Source: Klebsormidium nitens (lineage: Eukaryota; Streptophyta; Klebsormidiophyceae; Klebsormidiales; Klebsormidiaceae). From it: a stretch of DNA of 64,000 nucleotides. This document shows, in pieces, positions 11,501 to 23,792 of the stretch. The stretch lies in the NCBI GenBank assembly GCA_000708835.1, contig DF237032.1:1-64000 (forward strand), in the 5' to 3' direction. The position numbers and the translations under genes were made by a program. Positions within the stretch are counted from its first letter, which is position 1; each line of letters starts with the position of its first letter. The notes below the pieces were generated by a model. That model had not been told where the DNA came from. It ran no database searches and worked only from the letters and a program-made list of their open reading frames with translations.

Positions 11501-13851
11501 AGTGACTCACGGCCTCGGTTCCGGTTTCGATGGAGGGCATCTAACTTTCTGTCGGATCCTTTCCAAGCTGGCAACCGACTCGTTTTGAACACTTTCTTCA
11601 AACGAGATTCCTCTGTGAAAGGAGGATCTCCGTATACCCTGCGACGGGCTTCTCAAGCTTGCTTGCCGTCTGCTCCCCTGCTGAGCTCATCTCGTTCTGT
11701 TGCGTTGCTCCTGTGCGCAGTGTTGCCGTCGCTGGGCATCGCCTCGCTGAGCGCGCGCGAGGCGGAGGGCCGCACGGGCGGCGCGGTGGGCGAGAAGGAG
11801 GTGAACAAGCTGCTGGCGCCTGCGGACAAGGCCTTGGAGAAGCTGGCCACCGAGGCCGCCGAGTTCCAGGTGTCGCTCGACGTCTTTGTCACTGCGCAGG
11901 GCTACTGCGACGTGGCCAGCCTGGCGGTGCTGCCGCGGCTCACGGGGGGCAGCCTGTACACGTACCAGCCGTTCAACGCGGCCGCGGACAGCGCCAAGCT
12001 CTACAACGACCTGCGCTGGAACCTCACGCGCCCGCAGGGGCTGGAGGCGGTCATGCGCGTGCGCTGCTCACAGGTCAGCGCCCGAAAGTCTACCCCCTCA
12101 GCAGTGTGAGAACAGTTTGAGAGGATCCGAGGAGCAACATGCAACTTGCCTAAGTTCAAGCATGAAGGTCAGGATGTTGGCATGTATGGACTCGTAGATT
12201 CCTGGTGATCTCAACCGTTGCCTTGATTGGGTTCCGATCCTCTTGGAAGTGGGAGCAAGGTTTGAGTGGGTGCTGACGCGGGTGTTGTGCGGTGCTGTGG
12301 CGGTGTGCAGGGGCTGCAGGTGGCGGACTACTCGGGGTCGTTCTGCCGGCGCATCCCCACCGACGTGGACCTGCCCGCGGTAGACTGCGACAAGGCGCTC
12401 CTGGTGACGCTGCGGCACGAGGAGAAGCTGCCCGAGACGGCCGAGGCCGCCTTCCAGTGCGCGCTGCTCTACACCACCGTCACCGGCCAGCGCCGCATCC
12501 GCGTGCACACGCTCGCGCTGCCCGTCACGGCCGCGCTCGGGAACCTCTTCCGCGGGGCCGACCTGGACGCGCACTTCGCCTACTTCCTCAAAACAGGTGC
12601 GGACCCCGTTCTCATGGTTGCCCTGTGCCTTTTTGGAAAGAAACAATTCTGGCGATACTCAGACCAGGTCGCGGTACGGCTGCTCAACGCTTCCGACCGC
12701 CCTTCTCGTGGCGGCCTTGCTGATTTCTTTCTGTCGAGCTGCTGTCAGTCAGTCATTCAATTTGGTTCCGGGGCTCGTCCATATCCCCGTTGCTGCATGC
12801 CAGTAATCATGCTAAAGGGTTTAACCCAGAGACGATGACATTTCATCTCGAAGGGGCCAACATGTTGAGGACACTACGAAACGATCCATTGAGTTCCTTT
12901 CTGGGCATGAAGCTGTAGCGCCCCAGGTCGATCTGAAGGGGTGCTGGTTGTGGTGCAGCGGCGGCGGACGTGCCGCGCGTGCCGGTGCCCCAGATTCGCG
13001 ACTCGATCACGGCGCAGACGGTGTCCATCCTGCACGCATACCGCAAGCACTGCGCCACGAGCAGCAGCGCGGGCCAGCTCATCCTGCCCGAGGCGCTCAA
13101 GCTGCTGCCGCTCTACATGCTCGCGCTCGCCAAGAGCCCCGGCCTGCGCACTGACATGCGCCCCGACGACCGCGCCGCGTGGCTCGCCAAGGTCGCCGCC
13201 CTGCCCGTGCCCCTCGCCGTGCCGCTCGTGTACCCGCGCATGTTCGCCGTGCACGAGCTGCCGTCCGACGGCGCTGCCGCGGCCGCGGGCGGCGCGGGGT
13301 TGCCGGCGGTGGTGGGGCTGAGCAGCGAGAAGTTGGAGGCGGAGGGCGTATACCTGCTGGAGAACGGCGAGGACGCGTTCCTGTGGGCGGGCAAGGCCGC
13401 GGCGCCGGACGTGCTGGCCGCGCTGTTTGGCGTGCGCAGCCTGGACCAGGTGGCGCCGGGGCAGCTGCAGCTGGCGCGCCTCGACTCGCCGCTCTCGCAG
13501 CGCCTCAACGACCTGGTCGACGAGATCCGGCGGCAGCGCTGCTCCTACCTGCGCCTGCGCATCCTCAAACGGGGGGACCCCCTGGGTGAGCCACCCGCCC
13601 CACAGCTCGCCTCAGCAATGACGTGCGGCGCAGCACAAATGGGATTGTTGTCGTGTAAGGCTGCTTGCATGAAGTTTGAAGTGCTCGTGCGTGTTGTGTG
13701 CGTTGGTGCGATCTGACGTGGCGGTGTTTGGCGGTGTGGTGCAGAGCCGGCCTTCTTCCAGTGCCTGGTCGAGGACAAGGCGCAGTACGGGCAGTCCTAC
13801 GTGGAGTACCTGATTCACATACACCGGCAAATACAAAACAAGTTCAACTGA
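8506..13851 (+). CDS. SEC24: SEC24, COPII cargo-binding subunit (C/D-like paralogue)
   Basis: Second COPII cargo adaptor, diverged from its neighbour. Seven exons: 8506-9396, 10037-10557, 10919-11418, 11721-12073, 12311-12596, 12959-13585 and 13745-13851, giving 1094 residues. The order is: a disordered Pro/Gly/Gln-rich N-terminus of about 330 residues; a conserved lead-in with IPRPQPAETIAVFETR; the zinc finger (CSRC and CNFC); the trunk domain (VGVATYDSSIHFYNINP); the beta-sandwich (GGSLYTYQPFNAAADSAKLY); the helical domain (LILPEALKLLPLYMLAL); a gelsolin-like fold (YLLENGEDAFLWAGK); and an end in SYVEYLIHIHRQIQNKF. The lead-in and shorter linkers look more like the SEC24C/D branch than the A/B branch; that subfamily call is by eye. 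All junctions are GT-AG. Confidence 0.93.
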
Positions 13852-15180
13852 ATGCACCAAAGTTACACCGCAAATAAGAGCCAGTAAAATCCGTTGAGTT
13901 AGATATACCAGACGTGAGTTGTGCAATGCTCTTTCGAACTGACTGTTCTTAGCTTCCTTACGCGGTTCACATCCAAGCCATGACCGATGCTGCCAGAGGA
14001 TAGGCTGGCTTAGTTAGCCAGTCTGGGTCCGAGTAAATACGACTTACTTTCAAGTTTGGTATGACAGAGAAAGGCGGCTTGTCGTTTCCGGGTTCGATAC
14101 GTCCTTGCCGGCCACATCGTACGTCCAGTTGTCATGGTCCAACCTTGCGAATGAGTGGACATGCAGGCTCGTAAATATGCAACTAATATCGATCGGGTCT
14201 ATCACAGTGAAGTTGGGCGGCTCAGCAAGTCGGGTATCCTTAGTACTAATTCGTATGCATGCTCCACTAATATTGCATATCAAGCTAAGTTGCATGACAT
14301 GCCAGCATGAGGTGATCATACATACTAACGTGCGTGCATGATATATCATTGGACACTCAATGTGCGCATGGTCACTGTCCATATGCACGTGTCCGACATG
14401 GTATTCGATTTATCTAGAGCTAGAACGTCCACACTTGCCATGGCACATATATGCACCGGCTATAGTCAAACGTATCATGAATATAGATTCGAACAAATAT
14501 AGTATGCCTGATCGTCTATATTAGCTATTCATGCAGTAGAAGCTATAAGTATAGATGTGCAATAACTTAGTGCCGCGCCGCCGCACATGCTCAATATGAT
14601 TGAATACATAGACGGTTCCTTTATAATCATAACTTTGCCTACCATATGTGCAAGATATGTGGCCGAACACCCGGCGTACACATGATGACCTAACAAGCAA
14701 CTGGGTCCGACCGGACCGCGAGTCCAAGTTGGCGGCAGCCTCAAAGCAGTGTATGGCCTGCACGCACTAGCCCCTGCTGTGCCGCGGGAGAAGCTGACCA
14801 GGGTCCAACGGACTTGAGCGCTGCGCACGCAGCTTATCATGATTAAAGAAGAGTCCGATCTCATTAACGAGTCCACATAATCGACGCCAAGGCCAGCCGC
14901 AGAGACCGTCTTCCATGAAGGGATGAAGGGGGTCACGCCTGGCGGCAAGGGGAACATCGAAGGCGCTGGTGGTTGACGTAAGATGCAGCCAAATAAGTCA
15001 ACGCAGGCTGCCCAGATGTTGTTCTCGTTCACTTTACAATACCTCATTCGTATATGTTTTACGAACTCTGACAAGGGCAGTGGAATCCAACAATACGATT
15101 GGACTGATGTCGGGAAACCCATTCCCAACTGCCAATGCGCGTCTTAGCACCCCACTCGATGGCCCTGCCGCAGCCTGTGT
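13852..15180. other. Convergent spacer with palindrome-rich island
   Basis: This spacer lies between the 3' ends of SEC24 (plus) and plastid uL5c (minus). No gene seen. From about 14180 to 14530 it is AT-richer and crowded with GCATGC, CATATG, TCATGA, CTAG and TATATA words. The flanks (13852-14100 and 14780-15180) look like ordinary 3' regions. Confidence 0.55.
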
Positions 15181-16947
15181 CTACTTGCCCTTTGTTCCTT
15201 GAAAGGGCATGCCGAGCGCGGTGAGCAGCTGCAGGCCCTCGTCGTTGTCGCGCGCGGAAGTGACAAAGGAGACGTCCATGCCGCGCACCTTTTGCACCTG
15301 GTCGTAGTCAATCTCAGGGAACATGAGCTGCTCCTGCAGGCCCAGGTGGAAGTTGCCCTTCCCGTCAAAGCTGCTGGGCTTGAGCCCCTGGAAATCGCGA
15401 ATACGCGGCAGCGCCAGGTTGATCAACCGGTCCAAAAACGCAAACATCGCCTCCCCCCGCAGCGTCACGCACACCCCCACCGGCACATCCTTGCGGATCT
15501 GGAACCCGGCAATGGCCTTCTTGGACCGTGTGACAACCGCCTTCTGGCCCGCAATAGTGGACAGGTCCTGCAGCGTGGACGCCAGCGACTTGGCGTCATC
15601 ACTGGCCTCCCCAAGGCCGCAGTTGATTACGATCTTCTGCAGCCGCGGCACGCGGTTCAGATTGGAGAAGCCCTCGGGGCCGTGTAGCCGCTGCAGCACT
15701 TTCTCTGTGTACAACTTCTTCAGCCGCGTGCTCGTCGCAGCCTCCGCCTCCGCCTCTGCCTCTGCGACGGCCGCCTGCGCAAGGACAGGCCAGGATTGCA
15801 AGGTGGGGGCAATGCGTGATTGCGTCTGCAGTAGCCAGCAATCGAGCTGAGGGGCCCGCAACACAACCACCGGGCCCCCAAGCTGCCGACGCCTGACCGT
15901 GATGGTAAAGTTCCTACGGCTCCTGAAAACGGGCTAGGAAAGGGGTCTCCCCCAACATTTGCACGTAGCTTCAACGCTGGGCCGGGCAGTGACGATTTGA
16001 AACGGCAGCCCAACCGTAGCATGGCTACGCTCGACCAGACTCCCGACTCATCAAGAGTCGCGCAGCTTTCCTACGCGCGTTCAAACTTCTGTGCTGTGGG
16101 TACTCGATTGCTGGCGTCGCTCACCTGAACCCTGAAGGAGCCCAACCGCCGGGCTTCCAGCTGTGAGCTTTGGGGCAGAGCAGGGCCTGCAACAGAATTA
16201 CAACCCGCCGGCACGCATCAGCAAGACAACCGTAATGGCAAAACGACTCATCAGGGGCAAACAAGGTGCATACTGGACGCTCAGATGCATAGGAGACAAC
16301 TTCTCCCAACGTGAGTAGCCCTGCAGGGGGGTGCCCACAATTTGTCTCGCTACATGTGCTGGCATATTAGGGTTGCCCAATGCGGAGGCTGTAAGCATTG
16401 GACAGCCAGGCTGTGCTACTCGCAGGCTCCGGGAATTGCAATGAACCTGTGCCCACATTCGCTGCCAGCTTGACAGACGGAGGGTCAAAGGAACTGGCCC
16501 GAGTAGGTGTCAGCGGCCCTACTCCCATCACCTCATCGACCTTGCACTCTGGAGAAGCAAACCCAGTCCAATGCACCGAGTGGCTCTTCAAGGAATGGCA
16601 AGACACCGAGCGCAAGCATAAAATCCCCAGCTGCCTCGCCTGCAGCAGGCTCCCTGTGGCAACGGTGTGCTTCTTCAAATCCTAGTTCGAAGTACTGTAC
16701 ATGATCATAACGCCATATAGAATGCCAAGAGAGACAACTGTTTGACCCTCTGCCAAGAGCAAGGGCAAAGAGAAATGTGTGTCTCACCTGAGATGGCTGA
16801 AGAGGAGGATCGAAGAGTCAGTGTGCTCAGGAAGCTTGACCGCACTGCACAGTTTCCTGGCGCTCCTGCTGTCGCTTCTCTGGGGCCTGTCACCTTTTGA
16901 AGCAGGCCGTAGCTCATGCCCCGGACACACTCCATGGCATGAGCCAT
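15181..16947 (-). CDS. RPL5: Plastid 50S ribosomal protein uL5 (nuclear-encoded)
   Basis: Component of the plastid large ribosomal subunit near the central protuberance, where L5 binds 5S rRNA. Exon 2 (15761-15181) carries the complete bacterial-type L5 fold: LKKLYTEKVLQRL, VPRLQKIVINCGLGEA, TRSKKAIAGFQIRKDVPVG, LRGEAMFAFLDRLINLALPR and PEIDYDQVQKVRGMDVSFVT. Exon 1 (16947-16788) encodes a Ser/Arg-rich, acid-poor transit peptide and ends in phase 1 at a good GT donor. Only acceptors giving the Glu-Ala-rich start of exon 2 keep frame, and the two exons then total 246 residues. The exact acceptor (15761 or one AG further in) is uncertain. Exon 1 resembles that of plastid bL34 at 22221, including intron phase. 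Confidence 0.88.
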
Positions 16948-18133
16948 GCTGCCACACCTACCAACAATGCAAGCCCTCGAAAGAGGCCAAGAGCGCCAAC
17001 TCCTCCACCCCTTGCCTATGCCAATGCACGTACCTACGACGCTACGTCGCCTCTGATCAGGATATGCAAGCCTTGTGGCGACGGCCTCGGCTCATGCAAG
17101 GAACAAGTGGTAATGGTTCCAATTCCCTCATCTCATGGCGTAAGTTTCATTTGACGAGACTCTTTACTTGGCAAAAGAACCAATTATTACTCGGTACAGT
17201 TGGATAAAACTTTTATACTTGTTGACGAGGACTACCCGGCTCAGTCCGCGTGATATTCCGCGGAATTCCGAAACCGGAAGCAGGACGGAAACCCGGAAGA
17301 GGAAACGCTCAATGCAAGGATTCGGTATGCTCAAGCATGGAAGCTTCGCAGATTTTCAAGCTCTGTGATGATACATTGCACGTTCACGGCGTCATGCTGA
17401 CGGGTCGCCGAAACAATGCTTTGTATGATACCATAAGCGCTGAGGAACGGTGCATCATTGCACTAAGCCCGCCTGCCCTCTTTTAGCGTGGTGTACTCTC
17501 TCTCTCTACCCGATAAGGTAGGTTCGCCGCAGCTCGCACAACGTGCTACATAGTGCCATGCATGGTTCTTGAAATTCACAGATGCGTTCACATCAGTTCA
17601 AGTTTATGCGACAGGTCTGCTTAAGAGCATTCATACGAGGATGTATGATAAATCGCGTGATGCCATGGGCGGCCTCAATTGAATTACCAAACATTCGGGT
17701 CGAACGGTCAGAATGGATTTGGCTCGCAAGCTAACAATCAGATCACTAGCATTAATGAAAACCTGGCAAGCATGCCAGTGAGAAACGCAAGCATGCGGAT
17801 AACACCTTTATACATCAGGTGCCGATGAGTGGATGCATCTCTGCTTCAAGGATCATCTGAAAGGGATTATGTGACTTGAAAATGCAACCGAGCAGAATGT
17901 CTACTTGTACTGCCAGGCACCAACACCCCCACTGACATCGTCCATTGTACACGCGAGCTGCCCATTGCCCTGGCGGAGGGATTATGTTGTGGCTGAAGCT
18001 ACTTTGAAGACCATGTCCCCAATTGAAGTGAAGTAGCCAGAAACGACCCACTTGGAACCCCTTGCGCCCAACTTGGGGCTGCCGTCCAGGTAAAATAGCG
18101 AAGGTACAATTGCGTGCTAACCCTGGACGTCCC
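16948..18133. other. Spacer between uL5c start and CTU2 end
   Basis: The two flanking genes are both on the minus strand, so this holds the uL5c promoter and the CTU2 3' region. I see no coding exon, strong repeat or RNA gene. A short TCTCTCTCTC run lies at about 17500-17510. Confidence 0.45.
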
Positions 18134-21100
18134 TTACAAAAGGAAGTCTTGAATTTTGTTCCTGGAGCAGGATCGAGAGGAGAGTGTCAATGCTTCATGT
18201 ATGTGCAACTCGATGAAAGTTGAAGCTTGACGAGATTGATGAATCCACCCTGAATCTTTTCAGCACTTAAGCCCGGAACTCAATAAGAGTGGCGCTTGTG
18301 AACATGGCACTCGAAAAGTCGTACTTAGCAACTAGAATACATTGGCGGTTCGGGGGGATCGACCTGAGTCCCCAGCCCCGACTTCGATGGTTGTTTTCCT
18401 CACCTCATGCGGTCTCTCCTTGCCTCCTCCGCCGCTCTCCCCCCTGCTCGGTCGAGCCACGGCAAGTCGTGCAGCCACGCCGGGTTGGCCGTTCCCCCCG
18501 TTCCTCCGAGCACCTGCTCCCGACAGCTGCGACAGCACGCCACGCCGCCCGGCCTCGCCTCCGACTGCGGGCCTGGCGGCACAACCCCTCGTCCCGCGCC
18601 ACTGCTGCCTCGGGAGTCTCCGTTGGAGGCCTCGTGTCCTACGGACGCAACTTCTACCCCTCGCCCGTCGCTCTCTCCGCCCGTGCTCCCTACCTCCGCC
18701 CCATTCTCCCGCAGCTGGTCCCCTGCCGGCGCCGCCGCTCCCCTCCGCTCCTCGGCCTGCTCTGCCCGCGCTTGTTCCGCAGTGTCGCGCCCCTCGTTCC
18801 CACCATCTCCCGCATCAGCCCCTAACCGCTGGCCTGGCTCGCTCTCGGGCCCCCTGGCTCCTCTTTCTCCCGCCCCCCCGTCCTGCACTTCTGCACTGGT
18901 CAGGGGTGCACGGCACAAGGCGCACAGGTTGACCCCATCCGCTGGCTCGGCCGCTGCCTCGGTGCCTTGAGCGGGCTGCAGGCGTGCACGGTGGCCGGGG
19001 GGCAGGGCAGGGAAGGCGTTGAACGGGAAGGGCTGCAGCTTGCCCGCGGTGCGCAGAATGGTGAGGGTGCGCCCGGGGAGGTCGTCCTGGGAGCACACAT
19101 CAAGCAGGCCCACGTCAGCAACGTTTCCGGGAGCAGCCGTCCCAGTTGGTGAGCAGTGCCGGCTTACTGCCTTAGGCACAGTACAACACTGCACGGCACG
19201 GAACAGTGTGCACAGGGCTACGAGAGAGGGCAGGGGGTGCGCAAAAATGCTACGCACAGGGAGTCGGCAGTGGGCCAGAATACGCGCACGGGAGCTGACC
19301 TCAATGAGGGTGAGGAAGTCTTGGGTGAGGCGGTTGAGGGACGGCCGCGCCGTAGGCCCTGCGTCCAGGCTGGGCACAAACGTAGTGGGCCACCTGCAGC
19401 CAAGGGCGCCTACATTAGCGCGGGGACGAGACGAGACTCGTCGGCAGTGGGTCAACCCGTGATATATGTGCCTGGCACGCTCCCTTTCTCTCATCTCATC
19501 GAGATGGGCGCTGCCCCTCCAACAGACGGAAGTCGCACAGCTCGCCGATGCTGCCACGTGGCACTTACCGGTTGAGCGTGCACAGCGTGGCCAGCTCCTT
19601 GATGACGCAGTCGCGGAGGGGGGCGATGACGGGCACCGTGCGGCGGCGGTCCACGGCCTGCAGGTCCGCGGGCAGGGAGAAGCCACGCCCCTGCGAGGTA
19701 AGGCGAAGGATGCGCAAGTGAGCTGACGCCGCCCTTCGGGAACCTGGGCTGCAAACAGCTGGCCTGCTTGAACGGCCCCGGTGCATATTCGTCCCATACG
19801 GGGCGCCAGCTTACAGGCCCAATGAACAACTTCAATACATACACTTCGCTCCTCCGGCTCAAGATACAGCGCCACATTAGCCTTGCTTGCTTCCACATTT
19901 CGGCGCCTCCCAGCAGGTCACGTCACTGTGTGGGCTGCTCGTGCTGCCCCCCTGCTTGCGCGTCCTCACCTTGACCGTCCCAGTCAGCACTTCCGCCGCC
20001 AGCCGGCTCGCACACACCCCTGTGGCAATCTTCGTGTATCCATGCTCCACCGCCACCTGCCACACCCACGCAAAAACTTCGTCAGGCAAGTGAGAAGGCA
20101 AACATATGGAACGGCGTCATCTCTTGATATAAGAAGCAGATGGTCGACTACTCTGTACAAGGTGGGAAACTGCTCCCCATGCCCAGAAGGACAGCTGTCC
20201 CAGTGGCCCGCATTCCTCACCTGCTGCAGCGCCTCTGTGCGCAGCATCTCCACCAGGTCCTCTTGCGCCGTTGCATCGGCTACGCGCGCCACCATTGCCC
20301 GCAGCCGCTCCCACGCCCCTGCCAATCCATCCGTATGGGGGACGCTGTAACCCGGCCTCCCTTCCTCCAACTGATCCCCTGAATCGTTTCGTACCACCCC
20401 CTTTGTCGCACTGTCCTGGCTGCCCCGTGGCATCGTGCCTTCTGGAGCAGCCTGATGTGCCTGGCTCCTCCCTTTCAAGAACAGCTCCTCCAGCCTGACA
20501 ACGTGCACGCGACAGCCCCTCTTCTCAAAAGGGGCTGCCAGCTTGCGTATCCGCTCAACGTCTGCATCCCCATCGTAGTGTGGGCGGGACAGGACGGCCG
20601 CCTCGCTGACAAAGACAAGCCCCAGACGGAAGACGGTCTTGCCGCGGTCGGCGGCAGCGGCCAGGGGGGTAGTGGCGTGCGACTGCAGCTCACTAAGAAA
20701 GTGCAGCAACACCCTGCATAGTAAAGCGCACAGGCTGGGGGCTGGGCGGGGGGAATTGGCAGAGGGGATTCGCCCGGGGGCAAGCTTCTCTGTGAGCTGG
20801 CATTGGCTACAGACACCAACTATGGCAAACAAAAAAGGGCCGCTCTAGGCCTTGTAGGCACGCACAAAAGTTCTGAGAGACATGGCGGTCATGGAGCCGG
20901 GGTGAAGGAAGTTCTCTCATTGAGAGGCTCAAGGCCTTGCAAACAGTTTGAATACAATTGGTTCGCAAGCTCAGGCAAACATTCAGCTGGGCGCCCTTAC
21001 GTGGACGAGTGCCCCCCTGAGAAGGCAAGCAGGACGGCATCGTGCGCCTGGACGAGCGCGTGCTTGTTGATCGCCGTCTTGACCTTGTACAGCAGGCTGG

Positions 21101-21617
21101 CCCGCAGGCACGCCCCACAGTACGGCTCGCGCTGATTGGCAATAACCTCAGCAGGGGCTGCACGGCACTTGACGCACAGTGGCGCTGCCGGGGCGCCCTC
21201 CCTGGCAGCGGTCTCGCCACTACCACCACCACCGCCATCGGACGTGTCTCCAGTGACCCTCACAGATGCCCCGTTTGCTGACATCCCCCTTGCTTCTTCG
21301 CCGTGCCGGTCGCATGCCGAGGAGCAAGATGCTGGCGTGCCACCACATAAACCGTTGACCCCAGGCGCCTGTGCCATTCCCCTGTCCTCATGCTGCTTGT
21401 TTGAGCCTGCACAGTCACCTGAGCTACACCCCATGCCATCACAACGTGGCCGTGCACTATGGGGGCCATTGCACAAGCTATGCCCATTTTCCGGTCTGAA
21501 AGGACGAGTTGAAACCTGGGAAAAGTTTTCATCCTCTCCATTCTGAGCGGCATCGTCGGTGGCATTGCTCTCAAACCCTAATTCCTCCATGTCGCTGACA
21601 TCGCAGCCTCCGCTCAT
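18134..21617 (-). CDS. CTU2: Cytoplasmic tRNA 2-thiolation protein 2 (CTU2/NCS2)
   Basis: CTU2 works with CTU1 in the cytosol to put the 2-thio group on the wobble uridine of tRNA-Lys, Glu and Gln, using sulfur relayed by URM1. Seven exons: 21617-21001, 20713-20221, 20056-19970, 19690-19569, 19393-19300, 19086-18404 and 18161-18134, giving 707 residues. The N-terminus has a Cys-rich patch (LCVKCRAAP, YCGACLR), then LLYKVKTAINKHALV and the PP-loop-like LLAFSGGHSS. Later blocks are VAVEHGYTKIATGVCASRLA, RTVPVIAPLRDCVIKELATL and LTQDFLTLIE. The last exon is only 28 bases and encodes NKIQDFLL, matching the usual end of the family. The protein is longer than typical CTU2 because of a Ser/Gly/Asp-rich leader and a low-complexity Gly/Glu/Ala stretch in exon 6. 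Confidence 0.87.
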
Positions 21618-22220
21618 GGCTGCTTCTACAGTTCTTCCTTCGAAGATGTTGTGGGTCCCAGAGCTGATGGCGGTGACCTGGTGGATACGCTGTGATGGCC
21701 CCTGCCAACCAGGGCCTGGCGTCTTTCACTGTCTAAGAAAGCAGCCAACACGCAAGCTGGAGCCAACGTGTAATTTGTAAATGTGGTTCCCCTGATACCC
21801 CTGAGTTCAAACGTTATCACAAATCCCTTCCTCAGTTGATCAAAATAGCTCAACCGACATGGAGATAAGCGGACAATGTATTGGGGCGCTATATTCACAG
21901 GACCTATGGCCAGTCGCCCGGTAAGGGTATATTCAGGCCTAATTGTAAATAATGCGGTTCTGATTGTGTGCCCGGCGGTTGCGAATCGAATCTGTATATT
22001 CTGCCGGACAATGGGGGCGCCAATTGTGTGATACATTGGCTCAACAATGCTGGACGGATTTACAGGTCGCCTTCAACCATTACCACGTCAAGAAAGACAG
22101 CTTGAAGTTGCAGAAGTTGCGTGGGCAGACGTTTCGTTGGGGCGCATTGGTAGGAATAATCTGTGTCGAAGGGGAAGAAGAACGGAGCAAGTATTCTGGG
22201 GAATCTCACGTGTTCTAGCA
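21618..22220. promoter_or_regulatory. Divergent 5' spacer, CTU2 and plastid bL34
   Basis: These 603 bases separate two start codons on opposite strands and should carry both promoters. I see no repeats, extra exons or palindrome-rich island. No core promoter motif could be placed confidently. Confidence 0.45.
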
Positions 22221-23792
22221 ATGGCGTCTGCAATGGGGTGTGTGCGGGGCATGAGCTTTGGGGTGCTGCAAAGAATGGCTTCTCCTATGAGGGCCCCTGT
22301 TATGAGCAGCGGGCTCCGCTCCAGCTTCCTTAGTGCCGCCCCTGTCCGCTCCTTCTCTTCTGCCATGGCAGGTGAGGCAATACATTGCTCGATCAGGGGG
22401 TGATAATCAGCGCTGGGCAGATTGTAATGTACACATTGACTGTGCTGTAATGCATCTTGCTCACGGAAGGCTGGTGTGATTGCGAGGGGTTGGAGTCACC
22501 ATTGCCAGCTTGAGGCCTATCATGAGCAGGCCACCTGCCAACTCCTTAAGTCTGGCAATGGAGGATGAGGGGCGCCTTTGTGATGTTTTACAGAGTGTCA
22601 GACAGCGGTATGACAGCGGCGTAGCAGCTTGTTGCAGGAAGAAATGTCTTCTCTCCAGCTTGAGTCTGTTAGAAAACATTCATGCTGATAGCAGAGCATC
22701 CATGCTGAGGTATCAGTCCCCATCTGCAATGTGATTTTGTGACTATCTGCAATATGACTTTGACTGACAGGCATTCGGTATGCTTCAGACTGGGTCTCCT
22801 GTCTCATATGGAAGTTTCCTCTGTCCGCTCTGCTAGACACGAGACCAGACTTTTGGAGTGTGCTTGATACGCCCGTGTCTTGAAAGCATTTCTTAAGAAG
22901 CGTGTTCTGGACCTGGTGCTTTGAGTCTTGGTGGCACACCCTGAAAAGTTGGGACTGTTTCACCTGACTGAAAGGACTCTTTCAACAGTGGATCACGGAT
23001 TTCCGCTCGGAACGGGTGTCTCAGATTCTGTTGGCTCAAGAAGCTCACGGCTGTGGTTCCAGCCGAAATGCTTGGCTGGCATTGAGGTACAGATGAGGCG
23101 ATCTTAAGAAGCCAGATTGGCCCAGCTTCTTCAAAGCCCCCAATCAATCACGCAAGTTTTACCGCGTGCGGTTTGCAACACATCATACTGCCGGTACATA
23201 AAGACAAACTCCACACTGCGCCGAAGGTTTTGTCTGAAGGTGCTAAAAACTCGGTTTTATGCTCCACCGGGATCAAGAGACTGGCTGCTAGCTTTGTGTG
23301 TGGAGCAGGTTTCACTGGTGCTAGAAATCTTGGATGAAGGGCTTGCCGACTATAACAGTTAATTGTGATAAAGTTTTTGAGGTGCAGACCAACTTTACTA
23401 TCGGAGTTGTTGCACCTCAGATTCCCCTGCAACCAGTACAATTTTCTGGTTGCGACGAACATACTCAACATAGTCGAGTCTATGAAGATGCTCCACCTGT
23501 TGCATAGCTCACCAACTTGTTTGATCGTCTTGCAGGCACCCCTCTCCAGCCCGGCTGCAGCCGGCTCCAATTCCTGGTGCGGCGGCCACTCACCATTGAG
23601 TGCAACAGAAAAGCTGGGCAGGGTGCCATGAAGCGGTCGCGCTCTCGCAAGTCTCGGGCGGCAGTTCACGGTTTCCGGGCACGGATGGCCACTCCTACCG
23701 GGAGGAGGGTCCTGCAGCGGCGTCGCGCGAGGGGTCGGGCGGACTTGTGCCCCGGCGGCAACCCGAAGGTGGCTGGAAAGAGGAAGTCGTAA
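22221..23792 (+). CDS. RPL34: Plastid 50S ribosomal protein bL34 (nuclear-encoded)
   Basis: Small basic protein of the plastid large ribosomal subunit. Exon 1 (22221-22371) is a transit-peptide exon rich in Ser, Met and Arg. Exon 2 (23536-23792) holds the mature protein, with the L34 signature [19 protein letters not shown] followed by [17 protein letters not shown] and a basic tail. The intron of 1164 bases has GT-AG ends, and the phase-1 junction rebuilds a Gly codon. The product is 135 residues: about 45 of bacterial-type L34 core, with a plant-style tail (ending GKRKS) and a transit region. Exon 1 is clearly related to exon 1 of plastid uL5 at 16947: both share CVRGMS near the start, RSSFLS later and a phase-1 donor. 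Confidence 0.92.

Noticed and set aside
18289-18970. Pro/Arg/Ser-rich plus-strand frames
   Set aside because: They are the complement of the low-complexity exon 6 of CTU2.
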